A DNA stretch of 64,000 nucleotides, from positions 1 to 64,000 of the forward strand of contig NZ_OY730241.1 of the NCBI RefSeq assembly GCF_963422545.1, given 5' to 3'. A program made the position numbers and the translations under genes. This document shows positions 9,283-18,313 of the stretch, piece by piece (position 1 is the stretch's first letter; every line of letters starts with the position of its first letter). The stretch comes from an uncultured Flavobacterium sp. Lineage in GTDB: Bacteria > Bacteroidota > Bacteroidia > Flavobacteriales > Flavobacteriaceae. The notes under the pieces were generated by a model. It was not told the DNA's origin and did no database searches. It was given only the letters and a program-made list of their open reading frames with translations.

Positions 9283-9795
9283 TTAGGATTCTGAGGATGT
9301 ATTTATACTTGCAATTATGCAAAATATCAAGGAAACTATTGTTGCAATTGTTCTAATATTATGAAGTGTATTCCAGGGATTTTCAAAGTTTTGTCTTGCC
9401 ATATTCATTTCATCACTTGTAGCCGTTTTCAAATCTACATTTGCCAGCATATCATTTAATGGCACATTCCCAAATACTGTTACTCCAAAAGAACCAATAG
9501 TATAAATTACGGCAGCTGCTAGTAATAACAAAAATCTAGGAGATTGTATTGATGTAAAATTTAGATAAGCAGAGATTGGCAGTAAAAATAATGTCCCCAT
9601 AAAGGATGCAAAAAACCATGGATTTTGAATGGCAACATTGATTGATTGCATTGCCAAAATATATTCTTTGCTTGAAAGTTTATTTAAACCAATTGTAACA
9701 GAACAGGAATATCCATAATATAATCCTGCTATTAATGCTGTTGCCAGAATTGTGATCCCTAAAATAATGTTTGATAAAGACATAGTTGTTTTCAT
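9283..9795 (-). CDS. DUF1772 (anthrone oxygenase-like) membrane protein
   Basis: 170 residues with four hydrophobic segments (about 8-28, 58-78, 86-108 and 146-165). The pattern, including a polar pair in the first helix (YYGYS) and NPW motifs (NPWFFA, ENPWNTLHN), fits the DUF1772 family. That family includes anthrone-oxygenase-like proteins, but most bacterial members have no known function. It follows the cytochrome c gene by 9 bases on the minus strand, probably in the same transcript, downstream of an AraC regulator. Confidence 0.75.
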   Translation of the reverse strand: MKTTMSLSNIILGITILATALIAGLYYGYSCSVTIGLNKLSSKEYILAMQSINVAIQNPWFFASFMGTLFLLPISAYLNFTSIQSPRFLLLLAAAVIYTIGSFGVTVFGNVPLNDMLANVDLKTATSDEMNMARQNFENPWNTLHNIRTIATIVSLIFCIIASINTSSES

Positions 9796-9804
9796 TTAAA
9801 AGAT

Positions 9805-10119
9805 TTATTTACGTAAGGTTTTTATATATAAAATAACAGATTTTATTTCTTCAATAGTTAGTTTTTTCTTCCAGGAAGGCATAATTCGTCTGCCATCAGA
9901 AACAACCTTAAATATTTCGAGATCATCAAGATAAGAGCGTTGCAAATTTATGGCGCCCCACTTGCCTTTTGTCCCATCTATTCCATGACATGCGACACAT
10001 TTACCTTCAAAAACATCTTTACCTGATTTTAGGACCGGTAAGTTCTGACTATAATTATTTATCGAAAATAATCCGACAATTGCAATTTGCAGAACCTTCT
10101 TTGATAATTTAGTATTCAT
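9805..10119 (-). CDS. Small single-heme cytochrome c
   Basis: 104 residues. A signal peptide (1-24) is followed by a class I cytochrome c domain with CVACH (heme attachment) and a distal Met in RIMPSW. It would be a soluble or loosely attached periplasmic electron carrier. It lies between the AraC-type regulator and the DUF1772 membrane protein on the same strand, suggesting that it serves the latter or an oxidase encoded elsewhere. Confidence 0.88.
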   Translation of the reverse strand: MNTKLSKKVLQIAIVGLFSINNYSQNLPVLKSGKDVFEGKCVACHGIDGTKGKWGAINLQRSYLDDLEIFKVVSDGRRIMPSWKKKLTIEEIKSVILYIKTLRK

Positions 10120-10200
10120 AATTTTATCTTTTTTTTGGTAAAATTATGATGATACTTTCAGGCAAAATAGAACAAACCCGACAAAATTTAGAAGAAAAAA

Positions 10201-10983
10201 CTATGGCATTTTCTGAAATTTGGTAGGTGTTTTTCCTGTATACTTTTTAAAAGTTCTAATGAAATGAGATTGATCAGTAAACCCATTCTCAAAAACTATA
10301 TCCGTTAAAAGCGAATAATCTTCTTTGGAAAGTTGATCTAAAGAATTTTGAAACTGAATTATTTTGGTAAATTGCTTTGGATTTACACCAATCTGATTCA
10401 TAAATAATCTCTCAAAAGTTCTTTCAGTAATGTGCAGTTTTTCTCTTAATTCTTTTATTGTTATTTTCCCTTTATGGGTGATTATAAGATCTATCGCTGA
10501 CTGAATTGTACTATCAATATTAGTAGTACTTAAATCAATTAATCTTTCGATAAATAAAGAAATTATTTCAACTTGTGTATCTTTTTTTTCTGCATGGTTA
10601 AGCTGTTCTAAAAGAAGCTTTATATTCTGATCCGGTAATAAATTCAAATCAAAACAATCATCATTTAACTCCTTTGGATCAACTCCTAATAACATTTTGG
10701 CAGCAAAAGGAAAAAGTTGAAAAATAATTAAACTATAACTTCCTTTTATTGATAATTCTATTGGGTGAATCGTTTGTCCGTAAAGAAAGATAGAAGACAA
10801 TTTTTTATTTCCAGGATGCAGAAATATACCGTCCTTCGAAATATGATACATAATACCCGGATAACCATCAGCAAAAAAGGGAAGCAATACCTCTTTATCA
10901 TCAGTACAATCACTTTCCAGTAAAAAAATACTTTTTACATAATTACTTACTTTATCATTTGGTACTAAAACAGTTTCCTTCAT
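10201..10983 (-). CDS. AraC-family transcriptional regulator
   Basis: 260 residues. The N-terminal half (1-140) is a sensory domain of the type found in DUF6597-like AraC proteins (PFFADGYPGIMYHISKDG). The C-terminal half (about 160-258) carries two helix-turn-helix motifs of the AraC/XylS family, with KELREKLHITERTFERLF and the second recognition helix region ending DQSHFIRTFKKYTGKTPTKF. The two genes downstream on the same strand (cytochrome c and DUF1772) are the likely targets. Ligand unknown. Confidence 0.9.
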   Translation of the reverse strand: MKETVLVPNDKVSNYVKSIFLLESDCTDDKEVLLPFFADGYPGIMYHISKDGIFLHPGNKKLSSIFLYGQTIHPIELSIKGSYSLIIFQLFPFAAKMLLGVDPKELNDDCFDLNLLPDQNIKLLLEQLNHAEKKDTQVEIISLFIERLIDLSTTNIDSTIQSAIDLIITHKGKITIKELREKLHITERTFERLFMNQIGVNPKQFTKIIQFQNSLDQLSKEDYSLLTDIVFENGFTDQSHFIRTFKKYTGKTPTKFQKMP

Positions 10984-11005
10984 AATTTGTCTGCAATAAA
11001 ATGTA

Positions 11006-11434
11006 TTATCTTTTTAATGAAAATTCATCCTCAATGAATCTGAATTTTTCTTTATCGAGTGGTTTGTTAAGAAATCGAAATATAAAAGGGTTATTTTCTG
11101 CACGCATAAAATCATCAGGATGTATAGATGTGGTAATCATTAAAATAATACATTTTGTTCTGATAGCCTCAGAAAGTTTTCTGTATTCATCAAGGAATTC
11201 ATATCCATTCATTCCAGGCATATTGATATCTAAAAAGATGAACTCCGGAAGTAAATTAGGTGTATTTTCTAATGATTTAATATAATCAAGAGCTTCAAGA
11301 GCAGATTCCTGTAGAATTATTTCTTCGGCAAAAAGATATTTTTCAGCCATTCGTTTTGCAATATAACGATCTGTAGGATTATCATCTATTACTAGAATTT
11401 TTTTGAAAGTTGGTTTTGTAGTTTCTTGATCCAT
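11006..11434 (-). CDS. Single-domain response regulator (CheY-like)
   Basis: 142 residues, receiver domain only. The acidic pair is at 17-18 (IDDN), the phosphoacceptor is Asp69 (FIFLDINMPGMNG), and the conserved Thr/Ser and Lys fall in MITTS and NKPLD. There is no output domain, so it probably acts by protein contact or phosphorelay. It begins 14 bases after the stop of the histidine kinase gene and is almost certainly that kinase's partner. Confidence 0.92.
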   Translation of the reverse strand: MDQETTKPTFKKILVIDDNPTDRYIAKRMAEKYLFAEEIILQESALEALDYIKSLENTPNLLPEFIFLDINMPGMNGYEFLDEYRKLSEAIRTKCIILMITTSIHPDDFMRAENNPFIFRFLNKPLDKEKFRFIEDEFSLKR

Positions 11435-11448
11435 GGTTAATATTTGGT

Positions 11449-12732
11449 TTACTGGTTTGGAATTTTAATTAAAAAGGTAGTACCCTCACCTATTTCAGAT
11501 TGAACTTTTATTTCGCCATTGAGTTTACTAACAGCTTCTTTTACAATATATAAACCCAGCCCTGAGCCTACTGATTCCTGCGATACACGATAAAACATAT
11601 TAAATATCTTCGCCTGTGATTCTTTATCGATTCCTATGCCATTATCCTGAATCTCAATTCTGGTTTCAGTTTGGGAGGTATCTACTTTAATGCTGACAAA
11701 AGGGTTTGAAATTTGGGAGTTTTGATATCGAATAGCATTTGAAATAAGATTGCTAAAAATGGTAATAAGACGATTTTTATCAGAGTAAATAGAAGTTTCA
11801 CCAGAAATTTCTATTTTAAACTCAACTGTTCTGTTATTGTCGCCTATAAATTTTAAATTCTGTGTCACATCATTCAAAATTTCAGTAAAATTAATCTGCT
11901 CCATGTCGACCTCCATACGAGAATTTCTCGAGTAATCAAGAATATCACAAATAAAACTATCAAGTCTTTTTGCACTTACATTCAGCATTTTAAGATGCTC
12001 AAGTGTCTGTTCTTCATTAGTGTCATCTTTGGCAATTTCAATGAGGCCAAGCATTGAATTTAGTGGTGCACGTAAATCATGAGATGTGCTATAAACAAAA
12101 CGATCCAGTTCGTAATTGGCGGTTCTTAATTCCTGATTTTCAATTTCACGTTTATTAAAAATAAGTTCTATATGAGCCTCACGATCTTTTTTAAATTGAT
12201 AAGCCCATAATCCGCAAATAGAAAAAATAACACCTGCAAGTATCATGTGAATAATAAATGTCTGTAAGGACATATAATCTAACTGAGAAAAATAAATTCT
12301 ATTAAAACCAATGTATTGAAAATAACCAAATACTGCATGATGAATTGTGACAACCAACATAAGCGGAATTTGTAATTTCCAGTTCTGATAAGTAATAAGC
12401 ATTGCACTTGCAATGAATGCCACAAAGTGCATTTCGAACATGCCATGCATCTGATAAATAAATTGTGCCATAAAAAATCCCAATACAACACTAAGTACAT
12501 ATTGGTACAAATCTGATTTTGGCAAAACTAATTTTGTAGAGTAATAGGCAATCAGCAATAAACCTCCTACTCCAATTCCAATTTGCCATGTATCATAATA
12601 AAAAGCAAGGAGCAAGCCAACAAGAAAAAAACTAATCAGGAAATAACTAATTAGGTAATCTGATTTTCGTTTAATTGTAAAAAGAAAATCTTGAATATGC
12701 ATTTGTTCGTAATCTTCAATTGTTTGGTTCAT
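11449..12732 (-). CDS. Membrane sensor histidine kinase
   Basis: 427 residues. Residues 27-178 contain about six membrane segments, including a stretch with MHFVAFIASAMLITYQNW and a following HH pair that resembles the membrane sensory module of some chemoreceptors and GGDEF proteins. A coiled linker (180-210) leads to HisKA with His218 (STSHDLRAPLNSMLG) and HATPase_c with N box (FSNLISNAIRY), DNGIGID and GSGLGLYIV. It autophosphorylates and should pass phosphate to the receiver protein encoded next. The signal is unknown. Nothing in the neighbourhood shows what genes it controls. Confidence 0.93.
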   Translation of the reverse strand: MNQTIEDYEQMHIQDFLFTIKRKSDYLISYFLISFFLVGLLLAFYYDTWQIGIGVGGLLLIAYYSTKLVLPKSDLYQYVLSVVLGFFMAQFIYQMHGMFEMHFVAFIASAMLITYQNWKLQIPLMLVVTIHHAVFGYFQYIGFNRIYFSQLDYMSLQTFIIHMILAGVIFSICGLWAYQFKKDREAHIELIFNKREIENQELRTANYELDRFVYSTSHDLRAPLNSMLGLIEIAKDDTNEEQTLEHLKMLNVSAKRLDSFICDILDYSRNSRMEVDMEQINFTEILNDVTQNLKFIGDNNRTVEFKIEISGETSIYSDKNRLITIFSNLISNAIRYQNSQISNPFVSIKVDTSQTETRIEIQDNGIGIDKESQAKIFNMFYRVSQESVGSGLGLYIVKEAVSKLNGEIKVQSEIGEGTTFLIKIPNQ

Positions 12733-13014
12733 TTTTTTGCAATTTGGGGATTGTTATTTTGTTTTTCTTCAATTGTAGGTCGTAAGAAACATAGCCTCAT
12801 ATCAGTAATTGAGGAGGTGTAAAAACTTTGGTTTTAAGTTTATTAAAAATTTAGGTTTTAAGGAAAAATGCTAACAAAGTGCTTACCAATTTATATAAAA
12901 AATAACATATCACCAAACTTTTATTAATATAATCCAGATAAATGAATTTTAATATTTTCCAGACACTAATTTTTAAAATTTAAGTTTAAAATATAATGTT
13001 ATCGAGAACACTTA

Positions 13015-14004
13015 TTACTCAAAGAAACTTTTGCTTATATAATAAATTAAAGCCGACATTATTGATGTTACGGGTATTGTAATAATCCAGGCAATAACTA
13101 TTTTACGGGTTAATCCCCATCGAACTGCTGATAATCTTTTAATAGAACCAGTTCCTACAATACATCCTGTAATGGTGTGCGTAGTGCTTACGGGGATTCC
13201 TAACATACTTGTCGAGAATAATGTAATTGCGCCTGCGGTCTCAGCACTAAATCCCTGAAAAGACCCAATACGTGTTAGTTTTGATGCCATCGTTTTTACA
13301 ATTCTCCATCCGCCCAATAAAGTTCCAAGAGCCATTGCAGAATGGCAGGCAATTACAACCCAAAAAGGAATGAGATCATTAGTTGTGAGATGCCCTGAAG
13401 CTATTAAGGTTACAAAAATAATTCCCATGACTTTCTGTGCATCATTAGATCCATGCCCTATGCTATATGCTGCCGCCGAAATTAACTGTAATCTCCTGAA
13501 GGTTCTATTTACGGGAGCGTATGCCATATTTTTGCAGATATGCATTAAAATCACCAATATTATTATGGATATAAAAGCTCCTATTAAAGGTGCCAGTATA
13601 ATAAAAGCAACAATTTTAATGATTTCGGCATAAAATATAGAATCAAAACCTGAAGAAGCAATCGCAGCTCCAACAAAACCACCAATTAAAGTGTGAGAAG
13701 AACTTGAAGGAATTCCCCAAAGCCAAGTCAGTAAATTCCAAATAATTGCCCCAATTAATCCACTCATTACAACCTGTAATGTGACTACATCAGGATGAAC
13801 TATGCCTTTTCCGATAGTATTGGCAACATGTAACCCAAATATTAAAAAAGCAATAAAATTGAAGAAAGCCGCCCATACTACAGCTTGCAGAGGACTTAGC
13901 ACTTTTGTGGCGACAACTGTTGCAATTGAGTTTGCCGCATCATGAAACCCATTTATAATATCAAATAATAGTGCTAATGCTATAATAACAATTAAAAGTG
14001 TCAT
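13015..14004 (-). CDS. PiT-family inorganic phosphate transporter
   Basis: 329 residues from the ATG at 14004; an in-frame ATG at 14046 would add 14 residues, but the protein family begins at the hydrophobic TLLIVIIALALLFD. The PiT signatures appear twice, once in each half: INGFHDAANS near the N-terminus and SIGHGSNDAQK in the middle. About ten membrane segments are present. The protein carries phosphate (usually as a metal-phosphate complex) with H+ or Na+ across the inner membrane. The frequently paired DUF47/PhoU-like accessory gene is not adjacent here. Confidence 0.92.
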   Translation of the reverse strand: MTLLIVIIALALLFDIINGFHDAANSIATVVATKVLSPLQAVVWAAFFNFIAFLIFGLHVANTIGKGIVHPDVVTLQVVMSGLIGAIIWNLLTWLWGIPSSSSHTLIGGFVGAAIASSGFDSIFYAEIIKIVAFIILAPLIGAFISIIILVILMHICKNMAYAPVNRTFRRLQLISAAAYSIGHGSNDAQKVMGIIFVTLIASGHLTTNDLIPFWVVIACHSAMALGTLLGGWRIVKTMASKLTRIGSFQGFSAETAGAITLFSTSMLGIPVSTTHTITGCIVGTGSIKRLSAVRWGLTRKIVIAWIITIPVTSIMSALIYYISKSFFE

Positions 14005-14478
14005 AACTAAATTTTTAAAATACACAGATAACAAAAGAGATAACAAATAAAAGCGTCTACATACTTTAATGTATCAATCGCAAATTTTTATTGTTAAGCA
14101 GTATTTTAAATTTAATTATATAAGAAGCAATATTTTGATTTTGGAATAAAATGTAAATGTTTACATTATTTGTCCGTCAGAACTTGAAATTAAAGTATAT
14201 AGTTATCTATTTCCAGATGTTTCAGTACAAAGGTATTGACTTTTAACTGCGCATCTGTTTATGAGTGCTTATTTAGGATATTTTTAATAGGAGAAAAAAC
14301 CTTAGCTGTAGTACTTTTATTTTCTAAACAAGTATTCTCAAAAAACACACATTAATAGGTATAAACAAAGTATCAAATTAAACTTTTGTTTATATAAAAA
14401 AGCCCGATATCAAAATGATATCAGGCTTGATTTCAAAAAATATAATTATTCGATAAAAAGACGTGAATAAAATGAAAA
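14005..14478. other. Intergenic region upstream of the phosphate transporter
   Basis: No gene seen. It contains the terminator of the carbohydrate kinase at 14395-14427 (listed separately) and the promoter region of the minus-strand PiT gene, for which I could not identify a clear TTG/TAnnTTTG pair. Confidence 0.5.
14395..14427 (-). terminator. Terminator of the carbohydrate kinase gene
   Basis: Twelve-base arms (14401-14412 AGCCCGATATCA and 14416-14427) with one G-U pair, 3-nt loop; on the minus strand the stem is followed by a U run from the A run at 14395-14400. Confidence 0.8.
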
Positions 14479-15384
14479 TTAAATTTTAATTCCGGACATT
14501 AAATTTTCAATTTTAGAATCCGAAATTTCAGGGTTTGCTCCCGGCGCTTCGGCAACTAAAGCTCCTACTGCACAAGCAAAATTGATAGCGGTTTGCGGTG
14601 CTTTTCCGGTAAGTAATGATGTTATTAAAGCTGCTAAAAATGAATCGCCCGCTCCTACTGTATCAGCAACTTTAACAGGATAACCTCCGTTTTCATAAAG
14701 CTGTCCTTCCCACATCAACAAAGCTCCGTGTTTCCCTCTTGTTACACACATGGCAGTTACTTTGGTTTTTTCTGCAATGAAGTGCATATTGTCTTCTAAA
14801 CCCACAAAAGGCGATTGCATCTCAGCGGCAATCTCTAACAATTCTTCATCATTAAACTTAATAAAATTGGCTGAATGCATTAATTGTTTCAGGATTTCAT
14901 ACGAATAATGAGGTTTTCTTAAATTGACATCAAAAACCTTATATGCTTTGGTTTGCAGCAATTCTTCGAGAGATTGTCTTGATACTTCGTCTCTGCAAAC
15001 CAAACTTCCGTAAATTAAAACATCAGCATTGGCAGCTAATTTTTTAGCAGAATCGTTCAATACAATTTTATCCCAAGCCGATGGGTATTTGATTTCATAA
15101 CTTGCAGATCCACTTTCATTCAGCGTAACATTAACTAATCCGGTTGCAAAATCTTCTGTCTGCATAATAGCATTCGTTTCAAGTCCTAAACTTTTTACCT
15201 GATCGATAATCGCTTTTCCGTCTTCATCATTTCCTACGCAGCTAATCATGGCCACTTTGCAGCCTAATGTCTTCATGCGCAAAGCCACATTTAGTGGTGC
15301 ACCGCCAATCTTTTTTTCACTGGCAAAAACATCCCAAAGTACCTCTCCGTAAGCCACTGCATTAAGTTTTTTTCCGTTATCCAT
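14479..15384 (-). CDS. PfkB-family carbohydrate kinase (fructokinase-like)
   Basis: 301 residues. The N-terminus (AYGEVLWDVF, then GGAPLNVALRMKTLG) and the C-terminal anion-hole/catalytic motif VADTVGAGDSFLAALI are typical of the ribokinase/PfkB family, closest in style to fructokinases. It phosphorylates a sugar using ATP in the cytoplasm. It is a single-gene unit with its own terminator and no sugar transporter or hydrolase next to it, so the substrate (fructose is the usual one for this subgroup) is inferred. Confidence 0.88.
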   Translation of the reverse strand: MDNGKKLNAVAYGEVLWDVFASEKKIGGAPLNVALRMKTLGCKVAMISCVGNDEDGKAIIDQVKSLGLETNAIMQTEDFATGLVNVTLNESGSASYEIKYPSAWDKIVLNDSAKKLAANADVLIYGSLVCRDEVSRQSLEELLQTKAYKVFDVNLRKPHYSYEILKQLMHSANFIKFNDEELLEIAAEMQSPFVGLEDNMHFIAEKTKVTAMCVTRGKHGALLMWEGQLYENGGYPVKVADTVGAGDSFLAALITSLLTGKAPQTAINFACAVGALVAEAPGANPEISDSKIENLMSGIKI

Positions 15385-15555
15385 TCTAAAATTATTTTAT
15401 TATGCTGAATAGAATAATTCAGTTTCTGTTTTAAATATAAATACGCCTCGAGATTACAGCCTACATTTGCGGTATTGCCACTATTAGAAAATGACAGATA
15501 GCTGAAAAACAATAAATAGAAACGGTCAAAAAGAATATAAACCGTCTGTCAGAAT

Positions 15556-16578
15556 TTATTCTTTTTCAAAATAGAGATAGCTAGTACTATTATTTACGTC
15601 ACGTAATCGTATTTGCGAATTATTAAACTCAAATAATTTCCAATTACTATTCAATTTACCAAGTAACTCTGAACTGAAAACTATTTTAAATTCTCTAACA
15701 CCATTTAGTATTTGGCTATCCCATTGACCGGTTTCTGAAATCGCCCCTTTGGTAGCAACTACAGATTTGTCACTTTTAAAAACAAATGAATATCCGCTAT
15801 AAGAAGAAGTTTTCTCTGAACCCTCAAAAAAATAAGGTATGCTCCACGATCCTTTTGTTATTGTTGCTGCAAAATCAAGTGAAACAATGTTATTTTCAGG
15901 GCAGTAATCAATAGCATATTTTATAGCGTTTTCAAACTCTAAATTACTTGTAATTGCTTTCGTTTGAGAATTGTAGTCTGCTACAGTAATAGGATATTTT
16001 AGGGAAATATACTGATTGCTATTTAAATTTTTTATAAAATTAAAAAAGGCCTGATCACTTATAATCGATACAGAACTTGCAATTTGATTCGCGCTATTAT
16101 AGATATTAATCGTTATAGGATAATTGATATTTAGTCCGTTGATTTTGGATAAAAGATCAGGATATTGATTCCAGTAATCGATCAAGGTATTAAAATTAGC
16201 CTGATCAGGAATCAATTTTTCAAAGTAATTATAGTACACCATCGTTACCGGAAAATCTATCTTTACAATATCATCATCATAAGAATTTGCATTGATATTA
16301 TCTACTACTTTTTGATAATCTGCAGTGGTATTAACGGCAATTTTTGTGTTATTAACAGTAACAGTATAAGGGAGTTTTATCATGCAATAATTAGACCCGT
16401 CGATTACATTATCCTGCACGGTCTTAACCATTGCAACTCTTTGCAAGTACGAAGTAAGCGGAGAAACACTTGTAATTGTTCCTTGTGCAGTATTATTGTC
16501 TTGCTCCTGCAGATCACTTTGACAAGACAATAAGAGCAGAAAAACAACTATTGATAAATATTTTTTTAAAGACAACAT
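15556..16578 (-). CDS. Lipoprotein with about 42-residue repeats, likely target of the adjacent ECF sigma factor
   Basis: 340 residues from the ATG at 16578. A longer frame from 16725 exists, but its 49 extra residues would bury the lipoprotein signal MLSLKKYLSIVVFLLLLSC, so the shorter start is preferred. After the signal, a short motif of the form hydrophobic-x-aromatic-P-V/I-T recurs at about residues 67, 107, 151, 193 and (degenerate) 234, giving four to five repeats. The last 90 residues form a different domain containing WKLFEFNNSQIRLRD. I do not recognise a named family. It is divergent from the sigma factor gene and has an ECF-type promoter at 16773-16801, so it is probably an outer-membrane or periplasmic part of that regulon. 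Confidence 0.75.
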   Translation of the reverse strand: MLSLKKYLSIVVFLLLLSCQSDLQEQDNNTAQGTITSVSPLTSYLQRVAMVKTVQDNVIDGSNYCMIKLPYTVTVNNTKIAVNTTADYQKVVDNINANSYDDDIVKIDFPVTMVYYNYFEKLIPDQANFNTLIDYWNQYPDLLSKINGLNINYPITINIYNSANQIASSVSIISDQAFFNFIKNLNSNQYISLKYPITVADYNSQTKAITSNLEFENAIKYAIDYCPENNIVSLDFAATITKGSWSIPYFFEGSEKTSSYSGYSFVFKSDKSVVATKGAISETGQWDSQILNGVREFKIVFSSELLGKLNSNWKLFEFNNSQIRLRDVNNSTSYLYFEKE

Positions 16579-16772
16579 GTTTATATTTTTACAAAGGTAA
16601 TAAAATTTAAGAAATTGTTTTTTTAATAAATTCGGTGTCAGAATTTTAGTCAATATTATTAAATTAAGAGATTTCTGACTGAAGAATTGTAGATTTCTGA
16701 TTTGTTGTTGTTTTTTTGATTTCATCTCTTCTATACTAAATTATCAAAAGGTAATAGCATTTTATACTTCTA

Positions 16773-16801
16773 TAAAACAATCAACTCTTCTTTTACCCTA
16801 C
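16773..16801 (-). promoter_or_regulatory. ECF sigma promoter copy 1 (lipoprotein)
   Basis: On the minus strand GTAGGGTAA (16793-16801), 12 bp, TTGTTTTA (16773-16780). Sequence and spacing match the copies at 17367 and 20922. The lipoprotein ATG lies about 195 bases downstream. Confidence 0.7.
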
Positions 16802-16848
16802 TTAAAATAAAAACAAATACTTTTGCATCATACCAATCGAAAATATAA

Positions 16849-17364
16849 ATGCCAAACAAAACCCAATCAAATACTTGCGACGAAGTAATTTTTTCTGCTT
16901 TTTTTAAAGGTCAGATAAAAGCGCTTCGAAATTTTCTATTTTACAAATTTGGCAATATAGACCAGGCAGAAGATTTAGCTCAGGAAGCTTTTGTAAAACT
17001 TTGGCAGAACTGTGCTTCGGTACCATTAGAAAAAGCGAAATCATATATTTATACGATTGCAAATAACAGCAGTCTTAACGAAATTGCACATCAGAAAGTT
17101 GTTTTGAAATATGAAAAAAACTTCTCAGGTTTAGATAAAACCAATGAAAATCCAGAGTATCTTTTGGAGGAAAAACAATTTCAGGCTAAACTTTTGAAAG
17201 CCATTGAAAACCTGAACGAGAAACAACGTGTTGCTTTTTTAATGCATCGAATTGATGGAAAAAAATACAGTGAAATTGCCTTAGATTTAAACATTAGCGT
17301 AAAGGCAGTAGAAAAACGTATTCATTTAGCATTATTAAGCTTACGTAAAGAAATTCAATTATAA
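16849..17364 (+). CDS. ECF RNA polymerase sigma factor (FecI-like)
   Basis: 171 residues, normal length for a group IV sigma factor. Sigma region 2 (about 15-85) contains FGNIDQAEDLAQEAFVKLW, which binds core polymerase and the -10 element. Region 4 (about 115-168) ends YSEIALDLNISVKAVEKRIHLALLSLRK, the HTH for the -35 element. It is followed by a FecR anti-sigma and a TonB receptor with an N-terminal signalling domain, the standard cell-surface signalling arrangement. A TACTTTTG element at 16818-16825 may be its housekeeping promoter. Three matching promoter copies nearby suggest its direct targets. Confidence 0.95.
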   Translation: MPNKTQSNTCDEVIFSAFFKGQIKALRNFLFYKFGNIDQAEDLAQEAFVKLWQNCASVPLEKAKSYIYTIANNSSLNEIAHQKVVLKYEKNFSGLDKTNENPEYLLEEKQFQAKLLKAIENLNEKQRVAFLMHRIDGKKYSEIALDLNISVKAVEKRIHLALLSLRKEIQL

Positions 17365-17366
17365 AA

Positions 17367-17395
17367 GTAGGGTAAATTAAGTTCCAACTGTTTTA
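17367..17395 (+). promoter_or_regulatory. ECF sigma promoter copy 2 (fecR-receptor)
   Basis: GTAGGGTAA (17367-17375), 12 bp, CTGTTTTA (17388-17395), 18 bases before the fecR-like ATG at 17414. It begins 3 bases after the sigma gene stop, so fecR and the receptor can be transcribed separately from the sigma gene. Confidence 0.75.
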
Positions 17396-17413
17396 ATATA
17401 TAATACCAGTACA

Positions 17414-18313
17414 ATGAAAAAAAATCGATTATTAGCAAAATGGCTCAACAATGATTTATCGCAAGATGAATTAGCTGAATTTGAGGCAAGTCCCGATTTT
17501 GAAAAATATCAAAAAATAAAAGCTTATACGGAACATTTGGAAGTGGATGATTTGAATGAAAACATTATGTTATCAAACATTCTGAAGCAGAAAAAAGTGA
17601 CTCCAAAAGTGGTTCCTTTATACAAAAAATGGGTGTTTCAAGCGGCTGCCATATTGGTTTTGGCTCTTGGAATTACCTTTGCTATGAAAAATTTTGTTTC
17701 TACAAAGCAAACGGCTGATTTTGGAAAAAAAACAACTTTTTTATTACCTGATAATTCTGAAGTGGTACTAAATTCAGGTTCTGAAATAAACTATAAAAAA
17801 TGGAACTGGGACAACAACAGACGTCTTGAATTAAAAGGAGAAGCTTATTTTAGAGTAGCCAAAGGCCGAAAATTTGAAGTACAGACCAATCTGGGAAAAG
17901 TAACGGTTTTAGGAACTCAGTTTAACGTTAAAGCTCGAAAAAATAGGTTTGATGTAGTATGTTATGAAGGACGTGTAAAGGTAAATTATGCAAACACTCA
18001 AATTCTGTTGACTCATGGACAAGGCGTTAGTTTTGAAAACGGAAAACAAATTAAAATCAAAACACATTCATTGAAACCAGAATGGATGGAAGATCAAATA
18101 TGCTTTTACAAAGAAAATATCCGAAACCTATTAGACGAAGTTGAGAGGCAATATAATATTACGATCGAATTAAACACAAAAGATACAATCTCGTTATTTA
18201 CAGGAAAATTACCTGCTAAAAATCTGGATGTAGCTTTGCAAATTATTAGTACAACCTATCATTTAGAGACCAGACAAGTTTCAAAAAAGAAAATAATTTT
18301 TGACGAAAAATAA
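17414..18313 (+). CDS. FecR-family anti-sigma factor
   Basis: 299 residues. The short cytoplasmic N-terminal region (1-75) would bind the sigma factor. One membrane helix spans about 76-93 (VFQAAAILVLALGITFAM). The FecR domain (about 105-205) contains LPDNSEVVLNSGSEI and VLGTQFNVKA. The C-terminal part (about 225-295) is the DUF4974/STN-like segment that contacts the receptor's signalling domain. Its stop codon is immediately followed by the receptor's ATG, so the two are coupled. It should hold the ECF sigma factor inactive until the receptor is occupied. Confidence 0.93.
   Translation: MKKNRLLAKWLNNDLSQDELAEFEASPDFEKYQKIKAYTEHLEVDDLNENIMLSNILKQKKVTPKVVPLYKKWVFQAAAILVLALGITFAMKNFVSTKQTADFGKKTTFLLPDNSEVVLNSGSEINYKKWNWDNNRRLELKGEAYFRVAKGRKFEVQTNLGKVTVLGTQFNVKARKNRFDVVCYEGRVKVNYANTQILLTHGQGVSFENGKQIKIKTHSLKPEWMEDQICFYKENIRNLLDEVERQYNITIELNTKDTISLFTGKLPAKNLDVALQIISTTYHLETRQVSKKKIIFDEK

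Noticed and set aside
11001..11285. 94-codon plus-strand frame
   Set aside because: Lies opposite the receiver-domain gene, whose motifs are intact.
16579..16725. N-terminal extension of the repeat lipoprotein
   Set aside because: It would place 49 residues before the lipoprotein signal peptide, which must be N-terminal.
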